Below are positions 1 through 7,625 of a stretch of 34,621 nucleotides of DNA, piece after piece. Below the pieces are notes generated by a model. It worked only from the letters and a program-made list of their open reading frames with translations. It was not told where the DNA came from and ran no database searches. Origin of the DNA: Canicola haemoglobinophilus (GTDB lineage Bacteria > Pseudomonadota > Gammaproteobacteria > Enterobacterales > Pasteurellaceae); NCBI RefSeq assembly GCF_002015075.1, contig NZ_MUXZ01000028.1:1-34621 (forward strand), written 5' to 3'. The translations under genes were made by a program, and so were the position numbers. Within the stretch, counting starts at the first letter, position 1. Every line of letters starts with the position of its first letter.

Positions 1-175
1 TTTTGCCTTTTCTGGGCTGATGCTTTTCATAGCCAAGGTGGTCGGTCAGCTCACCATTTAACGCCGCTTCTACCGTGATTTTTTTGAGCATTCGTGAAAA
101 CTGATTAAGGTCTTCTGGGGTTTTTAGGGTTTTGGCAAATTCCGCTGCCAAGGCGTGGAGTTGTTTTTCGTTCAT
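1..175 (-). CDS. IS256-family transposase, N-terminal fragment
   Basis: The ATG at 175-173 opens a frame that stays open to the window edge, giving 58 residues. It starts MNEKQLHALAAEFAKTLKTP and continues through a segment with LKKITVEAALNGELTDHLGY. This matches the conserved N-terminus of IS256-family (mutator-type, DDE) transposases, where the phrase VEAALNAEM-HLGY is typical. The DDE catalytic residues would lie further along, outside the window, so activity cannot be judged. The gene points away from matP. I recognise it from the family N-terminus by memory, not by a search. Confidence 0.82.
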   Translation of the reverse strand, partial: MNEKQLHALAAEFAKTLKTPEDLNQFSRMLKKITVEAALNGELTDHLGYEKHQPRKGK

Positions 176-243
176 AATAAAATACCTGTGTCTAGATGTA
201 TTATCTCAGAAACAGGTATTTACACAAATTATGGGAGAGGCTC
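1..243 (-). mobile_element. IS256-family insertion sequence, 5' end only (cut by window edge)
   Basis: The left edge holds the start of a transposase gene read on the minus strand plus the DNA in front of it. On the minus strand the sequence from about 243 down to 176 begins GAGCCTCTCCCATAATTTGT and stays AT-rich up to the transposase ATG, the layout of the terminal inverted repeat and leader of IS256-type elements. The outer end (about 238-243) is a guess, because the other inverted repeat and the target duplication lie outside the window. The transposase part is visibly richer in G+C (near 47% in the first 60 bases) than the flanking genes, which fits a mobile origin. Confidence 0.7.
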
Positions 244-272
244 AATTAAAACTCTCTATTTTGGTCATATTT

Positions 273-297
273 AGCAAGGCAAATGCCTTGCTTTTTT
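273..297 (+). terminator. Rho-independent terminator-like hairpin, plus direction
   Basis: AGCAAGGC (273-280) pairs with GCCTTGCT (285-292) around a 4-base loop and is followed by a run of T (292-297). The T run is on the plus strand, so it would end a transcript coming from the left, now separated from its gene by the insertion sequence. It may also serve matP (minus strand) weakly, but there is no T run on that side. Confidence 0.55.
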
Positions 298-312
298 ATA
301 TTTTAGACTTAC

Positions 313-759
313 TTATTTCAATAAATCTTTCAAGCCTTCTCGCATCGCAGATACTTGATTTTCATATAAGGCTTTACTTTCTCTCTCATCGATCATGTAA
401 GAAATAGTTTCTGATAGTGTCATCTTCATTTTTCGTGAATAGCGTGATAAACGAAGCCAAACAGCATATTCCAAATCAATAGATTTCTTTTTTGTGGATT
501 GTTTTTCAGCATTAAAAAAACGTTTTCTTCTAGCTCTGATAGCCTGATCCAGTTTTACAGTTAAGTGTGGTGATAAATGTTTTTTTATCCAATCTTCAAT
601 CTTTTCGGGATAATTTTGGCCTTCAACCAATTGGCGAAGAATTTCTTCTTGTAAGCTTTGTTCTGTATAACGAGTAATATTTTCTCCTTCACGGGCTTTT
701 TTGATCAAATATAACCATTTCCAGTTTGCTTCTTGATTTTCTAACTTTTGATATTTCAT
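313..759 (-). CDS. matP: Macrodomain Ter protein MatP
   Basis: MatP binds matS sites in the replication-terminus region, compacts the Ter macrodomain, and in E. coli interacts with ZapB and excludes MukBEF from Ter. The 148-residue product begins MKYQKLEN and keeps the family landmarks: WKWLYLIKKAREGE (13-26), the basic RARRKRFFNAE (76-86), and the ribbon-helix-helix strand KKSIDLEYAVWLRLS (91-105). A longer TTG-started version (from 783) is possible, but the ATG at 759 aligns with E. coli MatP (MKYQQLENLE). The gene is divergent from lonH, as its homologue is in E. coli. A matS-like site lies 18 bp upstream of the ATG. Downstream (left) sits the insertion sequence, without damage to the gene. 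Confidence 0.93.
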   Translation of the reverse strand: MKYQKLENQEANWKWLYLIKKAREGENITRYTEQSLQEEILRQLVEGQNYPEKIEDWIKKHLSPHLTVKLDQAIRARRKRFFNAEKQSTKKKSIDLEYAVWLRLSRYSRKMKMTLSETISYMIDERESKALYENQVSAMREGLKDLLK

Positions 760-776
760 TTTACTTTTACTTATAT

Positions 777-789
777 GTGACAATGTAAC
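777..789. promoter_or_regulatory. matS-like site upstream of matP
   Basis: GTGACAATGTAAC agrees at 12 of 13 positions with the enterobacterial MatP-binding consensus GTGACRNYGTCAC; the mismatch is A for C at position 11. The identical 13-mer recurs at 17896-17908. Its place in the matP/lonH intergenic region suggests Ter-domain marking or autoregulation, which is inference. I do not know the Pasteurellaceae-specific matS consensus. Confidence 0.55.
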
Positions 790-870
790 CTGGAAACAAT
801 ATTACGCTTTTTAAATGAATTTTTCTAGTAAATTTTAATTAAGAATACAGAAGTGAATTTTACAGAAATG

Positions 871-879
871 TGCGATAAT
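871..879 (+). promoter_or_regulatory. Extended -10 promoter element for lonH
   Basis: TGC followed by GATAAT (874-879) is an extended -10 about 37 bp before the lonH start. No good -35 is visible at the right distance, as is common for extended -10 promoters. Confidence 0.4.
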
Positions 880-915
880 AGCGCCTAATTAATGCAGGTT
901 TGATAGAGAGTAATT

Positions 916-2727
916 GTGACAACAGAGCAAAAAATAGAAAATTCCCCAAAAGAATTAGCATCAGAACAACTCATTTCTTGGCAAAATTTATTACCCACTT
1001 TACCGCTTGATAATGATTTTTTTGATACTTCATTATCTGAAGTAGATTTTTTTTCCTTGCAACCTAGAGCAAAAAGTGCGGTTGATCTTTTCCTAAAAAA
1101 TTCTTACCGCTCTTTGTTAGTTTTAAAAGCTGATGATCAAGCGGAATATGCGCCCTTACTGCAAGAATATATCGAGCAAAAATTGCCAGCTGATAAAGAA
1201 GTTATAGGCGTAAAATATACTATTGAACAAGGCGATAGCTTTTCTTTTCCACAAATCTATTTAGAACAAGCAACATCAATAGAGGATAATTTTGCTGGTC
1301 AGAAAAAAGTTGCTAGCGCATTATTTTTTGATCAAAGCCAACTATTTGGCTCCGTTTTAATTCATCCTAGTTCTCATGATATTCAATTAAATGCTGGCTT
1401 GGTACATCAGCTGAATAATGGTGTGCTCATTTTAAGTGTCGCAGCATTATTGGAACAATTTGATGTATGGCTTCGTTTGAAACAATTATTATTAAGCGGT
1501 GTTTTTAGTTGGTATTCTCTTAACCCCTTAAAAACGTTACCTTGTTCTATTCCAGATTATCCATTAAATCTGAAAGTGATTATTTTAGGTAATCGTTCAG
1601 AACTTGCCACTTTATCTGAGTTGGAGGAAGAACTGTATCACTTTGCAGATTATGCAGAAATTGAAAGTTATTTTTCATTTGATAACAGTCAATCCTATCA
1701 AGATTGGGCAAGCTATGTGTATACAGTTGCTAAAACACAAGAGATAGAACTAAGTCGTGAAGGGATTAATGCACTTTATCAATTCTTGGTCAGAGAAAGT
1801 GAAGACCGTTATTTAGTCAGTATTTCTCCGTTAAAATTAAAAGAAATTTTACTTGGAGCTCAACTTTTAAGCGGAAAGCAAAGTTTAAGTGCGGTAGATT
1901 TTCAATTATTTTTTCAGCAAAAAGAACAACAGCATAGTTTTTTGCGTGAACAAACTTATCGAGATATTTTACAAGAACAAATTTTTATTGCGACAGAAGG
2001 CGAGATGATAGGACAGATTAATGGATTATCTGTCATTGAATATCCCGGTACACCAGTTTCCTTTGGCGAACCCTCAAGAATTAGTTGCATTGTACAATTT
2101 GGTGATGGGGAAATTATTGATATTGAGAGAAAAAGTGAGCTTGCAGGCAATATTCATGGCAAAAGTATTATGATTGCCGAAACTTGTCTTGCTGGCGTTT
2201 TGGATCTTCCTTCTCAACTGCCGTTTTCTGCATCCATTGCCTTTGAACAATCTTATGGTGATATTGACGGGGATAGTGCATCTTTGGCAGTATTTTGCGC
2301 TTTGTTAAGTGCTTTATCTGATTTACCTTTACCACAGAATATTGCTGTAACAGGGGCAATTGATCAATTTGGTTTGGTTCATACAGTTGGTGGTGTCAAT
2401 CAGAAAATTGAAGGCTTTTTTGAAATATGCCAACGCCGAGAATTAAATGGAACACAAGGCGTAATTGTTCCAAGTGCGGTACTAAATCAGCTGAGTTTAT
2501 CCAATAAAGTTATTGATGCTGTACGCCAAGAAAAATTCTTTATTTGGGCTGTTGAAGATATTTTTCAGGCGACTGAAATTCTATTTAAACGCCACTTAGC
2601 AAGTGAACCAGATATAGCCTATACAGAAAAAAATCTTCCTATTGTAGATGTTATTCAACAGAGATTGGAAGATAGAGCTGAGCAGCATAAAGGCCGTTTT
2701 TGGCATTTTTTCTTTAACCGCCGTTAA
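916..2727 (+). CDS. lonH: Lon-like protease LonH (YcbZ family), degenerate ATPase part
   Basis: 603 residues, close to E. coli YcbZ/LonH. The C-terminal third is a Lon (S16) protease domain: catalytic Ser in DGDSAS (S454) and catalytic Lys in VGGVNQKIEG (K497), the Ser-Lys dyad. The N-terminal half sits where the AAA+ module of LonB-type proteins would be, but I see no GxxGxGK[ST] Walker A. The stretch NGVLILSVAALL (168-179) replaces the expected acidic Walker B, so ATP hydrolysis looks lost. The start is GTG at 916, preceded by GAGAG at 906-910; no in-frame ATG is closer. It is divergent from matP, the same pairing as in E. coli. Substrates are not evident. Family assignment is strong; the proteolytic role in this organism is inference. 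Confidence 0.85.
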   Translation: MTTEQKIENSPKELASEQLISWQNLLPTLPLDNDFFDTSLSEVDFFSLQPRAKSAVDLFLKNSYRSLLVLKADDQAEYAPLLQEYIEQKLPADKEVIGVKYTIEQGDSFSFPQIYLEQATSIEDNFAGQKKVASALFFDQSQLFGSVLIHPSSHDIQLNAGLVHQLNNGVLILSVAALLEQFDVWLRLKQLLLSGVFSWYSLNPLKTLPCSIPDYPLNLKVIILGNRSELATLSELEEELYHFADYAEIESYFSFDNSQSYQDWASYVYTVAKTQEIELSREGINALYQFLVRESEDRYLVSISPLKLKEILLGAQLLSGKQSLSAVDFQLFFQQKEQQHSFLREQTYRDILQEQIFIATEGEMIGQINGLSVIEYPGTPVSFGEPSRISCIVQFGDGEIIDIERKSELAGNIHGKSIMIAETCLAGVLDLPSQLPFSASIAFEQSYGDIDGDSASLAVFCALLSALSDLPLPQNIAVTGAIDQFGLVHTVGGVNQKIEGFFEICQRRELNGTQGVIVPSAVLNQLSLSNKVIDAVRQEKFFIWAVEDIFQATEILFKRHLASEPDIAYTEKNLPIVDVIQQRLEDRAEQHKGRFWHFFFNRR

Positions 2728-2820
2728 AAATGAAGAAAAACGTGATTTTTTAACAGCTTAGTATTATCATTAACGGCATTTTCGTTCAAACATTGGATTT
2801 TTATTATTTAGAGGACAGGT

Positions 2821-3810
2821 ATGCATAACCTACAAGAAATTACTGAACAGGCTAAAAAAGCAATTGAGGCGCTAACAGATAAGAGCCTTGAAAGCTTAGA
2901 TGCAATTCGTGTGGAATATTTTGGCAAAAAAGGACATTTTACTCAGTTAATGCAAGGATTGAGAGATGTGCCAGCAGAAGAAAGACCCGCTGTAGGTGCT
3001 AAAATTAATGAAGCAAAACAAGAAGTTCAAGCTATTTTAAATGCGAAAAAAGCAGAATGGGAAGAGATTGCATTAAATGAAAAATTAGCGCAAGAAAGCA
3101 TTGATGTTAGCTTACCGGGAAGAACTTTGGAATTAGGCGGATTACACCCAGTTTCTATTACTATTAATCGAGTTGTGCAATTTTTCTCAAAATTAGGTTT
3201 TACGGTTGAAGTAGGACCTGAAATTGAAACTGACTACTATAACTTTGATGCATTAAATATTCCTAAACATCACCCAGCTCGCGCTGATCATGATACTTTC
3301 TGGTTTGATGCAGAACGTCTATTGCGAACCCAGACTTCTGGTGTACAAATTCGTACAATGGAAAAAATGCAGCCACCAATTCGCATTATGGCCCCTGGAC
3401 GAGTTTATCGTAATGACTACGATCAAACACATACACCAATGTTCCATCAAATTGAATTATTGTATGTAGATAAAAAAGCGAATTTCACTGAGTTGAAAGG
3501 CTTATTACATGATTTCTTACGTGCATTCTTTGAAGAAGATTTACAAGTGCGGTTCCGTCCATCATATTTTCCATTTACAGAGCCTTCTGCGGAAGTGGAT
3601 GTAATGGGGAAAAATGGAAAATGGCTTGAAGTTTTAGGTTGTGGCATGGTCCATCCAAATGTATTACGTAATGTTGGCATTGATCCAAATGAATATTCTG
3701 GATTTGCGGTGGGAATGGGGGTAGAGCGTTTAACAATGTTACGCTACAACGTCACAGATTTACGCTCATTCTTTGAAAACGATCTACGTTTCCTCAAACA
3801 ATTTAAATAA
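2821..3810 (+). CDS. pheS: Phenylalanyl-tRNA synthetase alpha subunit
   Basis: PheS forms the catalytic core of the alpha2-beta2 enzyme that charges tRNA-Phe. The 329-residue product has an N-terminal coiled-coil arm (about 1-85) that binds tRNA, then the class II synthetase core. Motif 2 is around APGRVYRNDYDQTHTPMFHQ and motif 3 is GFAVGMGVERLTMLRY near the C-terminus. The start is supported by GAGGACAG just upstream (about 2810-2819). It heads the pheS-(small ORF)-pheT-ihfA cluster, as in E. coli and H. influenzae except for the inserted small gene. I did not find a clear phenylalanine-rich leader peptide in the 93-bp gap in front. Confidence 0.97.
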   Translation: MHNLQEITEQAKKAIEALTDKSLESLDAIRVEYFGKKGHFTQLMQGLRDVPAEERPAVGAKINEAKQEVQAILNAKKAEWEEIALNEKLAQESIDVSLPGRTLELGGLHPVSITINRVVQFFSKLGFTVEVGPEIETDYYNFDALNIPKHHPARADHDTFWFDAERLLRTQTSGVQIRTMEKMQPPIRIMAPGRVYRNDYDQTHTPMFHQIELLYVDKKANFTELKGLLHDFLRAFFEEDLQVRFRPSYFPFTEPSAEVDVMGKNGKWLEVLGCGMVHPNVLRNVGIDPNEYSGFAVGMGVERLTMLRYNVTDLRSFFENDLRFLKQFK

Positions 3811-3823
3811 TGAGAATATGAAT

Positions 3824-4290
3824 ATGAAAAAACTAATTCCAATTGCTTTTCTTGGTTTTTCTTCTTTGGTTTCAGCTAATTCAGAAGAGCAAATTAAATT
3901 GGCTATTCAAGAACAAAAACCTATGGCTGTTATTCGTGTTTTTGATACGTCAGTAAAACCATACAAAGTCATCGAGGGGAATAAATTGTCACGTAGTAAA
4001 CCTCGTCAAGTTTGCTTACATGTGTTAAATGTACCAGTTCAAGAACAAAATCTTTTTGCTCAATATGTTCTAGCACCAAGGCCAATAGAAGTAAACGTGC
4101 CAAATGCCAAAGTACAAACAATAAAAAGAATTTTTTAATTGTATTCGATATGATGAAAACAGAAATTAGGGATAATACTCCTACGCAATGTTGGACTTTT
4201 GGCAAACAAGATCCTATTGGTACGTATAAATTAGATGCGCAATTTAATGATATTGTGTTTAAGAATATAGAATTTAAATTATTAAAATAA
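3824..4290 (+). pseudogene. Small secreted protein, split by a frameshift, between pheS and pheT
   Basis: Unrecognised family. The ATG at 3824 (GAGA 9-12 bases upstream; ATG at 3818 is a poorer choice) opens MKKLIPIAFLGFSSLVSA, a textbook signal peptide with a likely cleavage after SVSA-type residue 18, then a mature part to residue 104, where TAA stops it at 4138. The -1 frame then carries on without interruption from the same spot to 4290 with LIVFDMMKTEIRDN and TPTQCWTFGKQDPIGTYKLD, ending 13 bp before pheT. Joined, the two parts give about 155 residues, a plausible single periplasmic domain with Cys64 in the first part and one Cys in the second. The break lies at AAAAAGAATTTTTTAA; loss of one A or T there would explain it. 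A pseudogene, a sequencing error, or a -1 slip on TTT before the TAA are the options. Confidence 0.6.
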
Positions 4291-4303
4291 AGCGAGAAGA
4301 TAA

Positions 4304-6691
4304 ATGAAATTTAGTGAATTATGGGTGCGTGAGTGGGTGAATCCTGAAATTAGCACAGAACAATTATGCGAACAAATCACAATGCTTGGGTTAGAGGTTG
4401 ATGGTGTAGAAAATGTTGCTGGCAACTTTAATGGTGTTGTTGTTGGTGAAGTGGTTGAATGTGCTCAACATCCTGATGCGGACAAATTACGTGTGACTAA
4501 AGTCAATGTGGGTGGAGATCGTTTATTAGATATCGTATGTGGTGCACCAAATTGCCGCCAAGAGCTAAAAGTTGCTTGTGCCACTGAGGGTGCAGTTTTA
4601 CCTAGTGATTTCAAAATTAAAAAAACGAAATTACGTGGTCAGCCATCTGAGGGAATGTTATGTTCTTTTACAGAATTAGGCATTGCTAGTGATCAAGATG
4701 GTATTATTGAATTGCCACAAGATGCTCCTGTAGGAACTAATCTACGTGATTATCTAACCTTAGATGACAATAGCATTGAAATTAGCTTAACGCCGAACCG
4801 TGCTGATTGCTTAAGTATGGCTGGAATTGCTCGCGAAATTGCGGTTGTCAATAAACTTGAGCTAAACCCACTACACTTTGAACCTGTAACAGCCAGCATT
4901 GAAGACAAGGTTGCTATTGAAGTATTAGCCCCAGAAGCTTGTCCACGTTATTTATTGAGAGTGGTAAAAAATGTTGATGTTAAAGCAACATCTCCAATGT
5001 GGCTACAAGAAAAATTACGCCGTTGTGGTATTCGTTCAATCGATCCTGTCGTAGATGTCACCAATTATATTTTATTAGAACTTGGTCAACCAATGCACGC
5101 TTTTGATATGGCAAAAGTGGCTCAACCTGTACAGGTGCGTATGGCAAAACAAGGCGAAGAACTTGTACTATTAGATGGTTCCACAGCTCAGTTAAAAGAA
5201 AATACATTAGTCATTGCCGATCAAAATGGTCCATTAGCTATGGCGGGTATTTTTGGTGGACAGGCAAGTGGCGTTAATACTGAAACTAAAGATGTTATTT
5301 TAGAAGCGGCATTTTTTGCACCATTAGCTATTGCAGGGCGTGCAAGACAATATGGTTTACATACAGATTCTTCTCATCGTTTTGAACGTGGTGTGGATTT
5401 TGAACTTGCTCGTAAAGCAATGGAAAGAGCAACCGCACTTTTACTTGACATTTGTGGTGGTGAAGCAGGTGAAATTTGTGAGGCTTTAAATACCGAACAT
5501 TTACCAAAAGTAAAACAAGTTCAATTACGTCGTTCAAAATTAGATGCCTTACTTGGCCATCATATTGAAACCGAAATTGTTACCGATATTTTCCACCGTT
5601 TAGGATTTGCAGTGGAATATGCGAATGATGTTTGGACAGTTACTTCAGCGAGCTGGCGTTTTGATATTGAAATTGAAGAAGATTTAATTGAAGAAGTTGC
5701 TCGTATTTATGGCTATAACAGCATTCCAAATAATGCACCTCTTGCACATTTACAGATGAAAGAACAGCCTGAAGCATTATTAGATCTTAATCGAATTCGT
5801 ACCGCACTTGTGGATAAGGATTATCAAGAAATTATCTCTTATAGTTTCGTTGATCCTGATGTTCAGAAATTGTTGCATCCAGAGCAAGATGCACTTGTGC
5901 TACCAAATCCAATTTCAAAAGAAATGTCAGCAATGCGTTTATCTTTATTGCCAGGATTATTAGGTGCAGTTGCATATAATCAAAATCGCCAACAAAATCG
6001 TATTCGTTTATTTGAAGCGGGTTTACGTTTTGTACCTGATGCAACAGCCGAATGTGGCATTCGCCAAGAATATGTGATTGGCGGTGTGATTGTTGGAGAT
6101 AAACGCCCTGTTTATTGGGAACAAAAAGGTGAGCATGTTGATTTCTTTGATTTAAAAGGTGATTTAGAACAAATTTTATCTTTAACCAAGGTTGGAAATC
6201 GCTTGCGCTTTGTTGCAAAAACTTATTCTGCATTACACCCAGGTCAATCAGCAGCAATTCTGCTTGATGAGCAAGAAATTGGCTTTATCGGTACCGTTCA
6301 TCCAAAAGTGGTACAACAATTAGACTTAGCTGGTAAACCTATTGTATTCCAAATTGAATGGAGTGCGATTGCTGAGCGTAATGTGCCAAAAGCACAAGAA
6401 ATCTCTCGTTTCCCTGCCAATAAACGTGATATTGCGATTGTTGTAGATGCCAATGTTGCAGCGGGCGAAGTATTAGACGTGTGTCGTTCAGTGGGGGGCA
6501 AACAGCTTATCAACGTCAATTTATTTGATGTTTACCAAGGTTCAAACTTACCTGTGGATAAGAAAAGTTTAGCACTTAGCTTAACTATTCAAGATACAGA
6601 AAAAACTCTTGAAGAAAAAGATATTAATGCAGTAATTTCTGTTGTATTATCTGCATTGGAACAACGTTTTAATGCTTACTTAAGAGATTAA
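4304..6691 (+). CDS. pheT: Phenylalanyl-tRNA synthetase beta subunit
   Basis: 795 residues, the normal size for the bacterial long-form PheT. In order: N-terminal domain, OB-fold tRNA-binding domain (about 39-148, with VVGEVVECAQHPDADKLRV), the B3/4 editing domain (about 210-390) that hydrolyses mischarged Tyr-tRNA-Phe, B5 DNA/RNA-binding-like domain (about 400-475), catalytic-like core, and C-terminal ferredoxin-fold anticodon-binding domain (about 700-795, beginning around SRFPANKRDIAIVV). AGCGAGAAGA upstream serves as ribosome binding site. It contains two exact uptake signals (5432-5440, 5801-5809). The stop is 2 bp before the ihfA start, so the two genes are surely cotranscribed. Confidence 0.97.
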   Translation: MKFSELWVREWVNPEISTEQLCEQITMLGLEVDGVENVAGNFNGVVVGEVVECAQHPDADKLRVTKVNVGGDRLLDIVCGAPNCRQELKVACATEGAVLPSDFKIKKTKLRGQPSEGMLCSFTELGIASDQDGIIELPQDAPVGTNLRDYLTLDDNSIEISLTPNRADCLSMAGIAREIAVVNKLELNPLHFEPVTASIEDKVAIEVLAPEACPRYLLRVVKNVDVKATSPMWLQEKLRRCGIRSIDPVVDVTNYILLELGQPMHAFDMAKVAQPVQVRMAKQGEELVLLDGSTAQLKENTLVIADQNGPLAMAGIFGGQASGVNTETKDVILEAAFFAPLAIAGRARQYGLHTDSSHRFERGVDFELARKAMERATALLLDICGGEAGEICEALNTEHLPKVKQVQLRRSKLDALLGHHIETEIVTDIFHRLGFAVEYANDVWTVTSASWRFDIEIEEDLIEEVARIYGYNSIPNNAPLAHLQMKEQPEALLDLNRIRTALVDKDYQEIISYSFVDPDVQKLLHPEQDALVLPNPISKEMSAMRLSLLPGLLGAVAYNQNRQQNRIRLFEAGLRFVPDATAECGIRQEYVIGGVIVGDKRPVYWEQKGEHVDFFDLKGDLEQILSLTKVGNRLRFVAKTYSALHPGQSAAILLDEQEIGFIGTVHPKVVQQLDLAGKPIVFQIEWSAIAERNVPKAQEISRFPANKRDIAIVVDANVAAGEVLDVCRSVGGKQLINVNLFDVYQGSNLPVDKKSLALSLTIQDTEKTLEEKDINAVISVVLSALEQRFNAYLRD

Positions 6692-6693
6692 TT

Positions 6694-6987
6694 ATGACAC
6701 TGACCAAAGTAGACCTCACGAATAGTTTGATTGAACAAGGTTTAAATAAATTAGATGCTAAAGAATTAGTGGAAGATTTCTTTGAACAAATTCGCGTCGC
6801 ATTGGAAAATGGTGAAGATGTGAAATTATCTGGTTTTGGTAATTTTGAATTAAGAAATAAATCTTCTCGTCCAGGACGTAATCCTAAAACAGGGGAAACA
6901 GTCCCTGTTTCTGCTCGTCGTGTTGTTGTATTTAGGCCAGGTCAAAAATTGCGTTCAAGAGTAGAAAAATCCAAACCAAAGAGTTAA
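6694..6987 (+). CDS. ihfA: Integration host factor alpha subunit
   Basis: 97-residue DNA-bending protein of the HU/IHF family. IHF-alpha pairs with IHF-beta (not in this window) and makes sharp bends at specific sites for recombination, replication and transcription. The N-terminal helices (LTKVDLTNSLIEQGLNK) and the beta-arm signature with the intercalating proline (GRNPKTGETVPVSARRVVVF) are intact. It is the last gene of the pheST-ihfA operon, an arrangement shared with E. coli, with a strong terminator immediately after it. Confidence 0.95.
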   Translation: MTLTKVDLTNSLIEQGLNKLDAKELVEDFFEQIRVALENGEDVKLSGFGNFELRNKSSRPGRNPKTGETVPVSARRVVVFRPGQKLRSRVEKSKPKS

Positions 6988-7008
6988 TTTTTCTTTCTTT
7001 TAAAAAAG

Positions 7009-7039
7009 AAGCTATTTACTTGATGTAAATAGCTTTTTT
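7009..7039 (+). terminator. Terminator after ihfA
   Basis: AAGCTATTTAC (7009-7019) pairs perfectly with GTAAATAGCTT (7025-7035) over a 5-base loop and is followed by T residues. It closes the pheS-pheT-ihfA operon. Confidence 0.85.
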
Positions 7040-7086
7040 ATGTCTTATTTACACCTAATAATTAGGATAAAGCTATTGGAATTCTT

Positions 7087-7572
7087 ATGTTAAAGAAGAT
7101 TTCTTTTTGTATAAGTATCATTATATTGACCGCTTGTACATCAACTACAAAACAGAAAAATGACTCGTCTATTGAATATCAAGGCAAGTTGAATGATCCT
7201 ATCATGGCAATTGCCCTTTTATCCGAGCAACAACACCAATGGGCAGGAACGCCTTATTTAATTGGTGGAAACACTAGAAGAGGGATTGATTGTTCTGCAT
7301 TTGTACAAAAAACATTTAAAGATCGTTTTAATGTAAAACTGCCGCGAACAACTGTTGAACAAGCAAAACAGGGTATCAAAATTAAAAAAACAGAACTGCA
7401 AACTGGAGATTTAGTTTTTTTCAGAACAGGAAGAGGACCAAATGGTTACCATGTTGGTATTTATGTTAAAAATGATCAATTTTTACATGCTTCAACAAAA
7501 GGTGGGGTTATTTACTCGTCATTAAATAGCCCTTATTGGAAAAGAACTTATTGGCAAGCGAGAAGGCTCTAA
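7087..7572 (+). CDS. NlpC/P60 family lipoprotein, putative peptidoglycan endopeptidase
   Basis: 161 residues. The N-terminus MLKKISFCISIIILTACTST is a lipoprotein signal with lipobox LTAC (Cys17 lipidated). Asp is not at position +2 (it is Thr), so outer-membrane sorting is expected. The rest is one NlpC/P60 domain: catalytic Cys69 in GIDCSAFVQ, His122 in GYHVGIYV, and the third polar residue His134 in FLHAS. Such enzymes cut the D-Glu/meso-DAP-type bond of cell-wall stem peptides and resemble E. coli Spr/MepS and NlpC. It has its own short leader after the ihfA terminator. Which bond it cuts cannot be told from sequence. Confidence 0.9.
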   Translation: MLKKISFCISIIILTACTSTTKQKNDSSIEYQGKLNDPIMAIALLSEQQHQWAGTPYLIGGNTRRGIDCSAFVQKTFKDRFNVKLPRTTVEQAKQGIKIKKTELQTGDLVFFRTGRGPNGYHVGIYVKNDQFLHASTKGGVIYSSLNSPYWKRTYWQARRL

Positions 7573-7573
7573 T

Positions 7574-7614
7574 AAAAAGTGCGGTAAAAATTTTATTTTT
7601 CTACCGCACTTTTT
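7574..7614. terminator. Bidirectional terminator made of inverted uptake signals
   Basis: AAAAAGTGCGGTA (7574-7586) and TACCGCACTTTTT (7602-7614) form a 13-bp stem that contains an uptake signal in each arm. The A and T runs make it work on both strands, serving the convergent NlpC-family gene and ttcA. Uptake-signal pairs doubling as terminators are known in Haemophilus. Confidence 0.85.
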
Positions 7615-7625
7615 GTCTGTAATCC

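Noticed and set aside
3773..3823. Start of the small pheS-pheT ORF at 3773 inside pheS
   Set aside because: It would overlap the pheS end by 38 bp and put 17 residues before a clean signal peptide; ATG at 3824 is better.
5801..5820. DnaA-box-like TTATCCACA (minus strand) in pheT, another near 6551, and TTATACACA near 19097 and 30379
   Set aside because: The copies are isolated and mostly inside coding sequence or at chance frequency; no cluster, AT-rich unwinding element or dnaA neighbour supports an origin.
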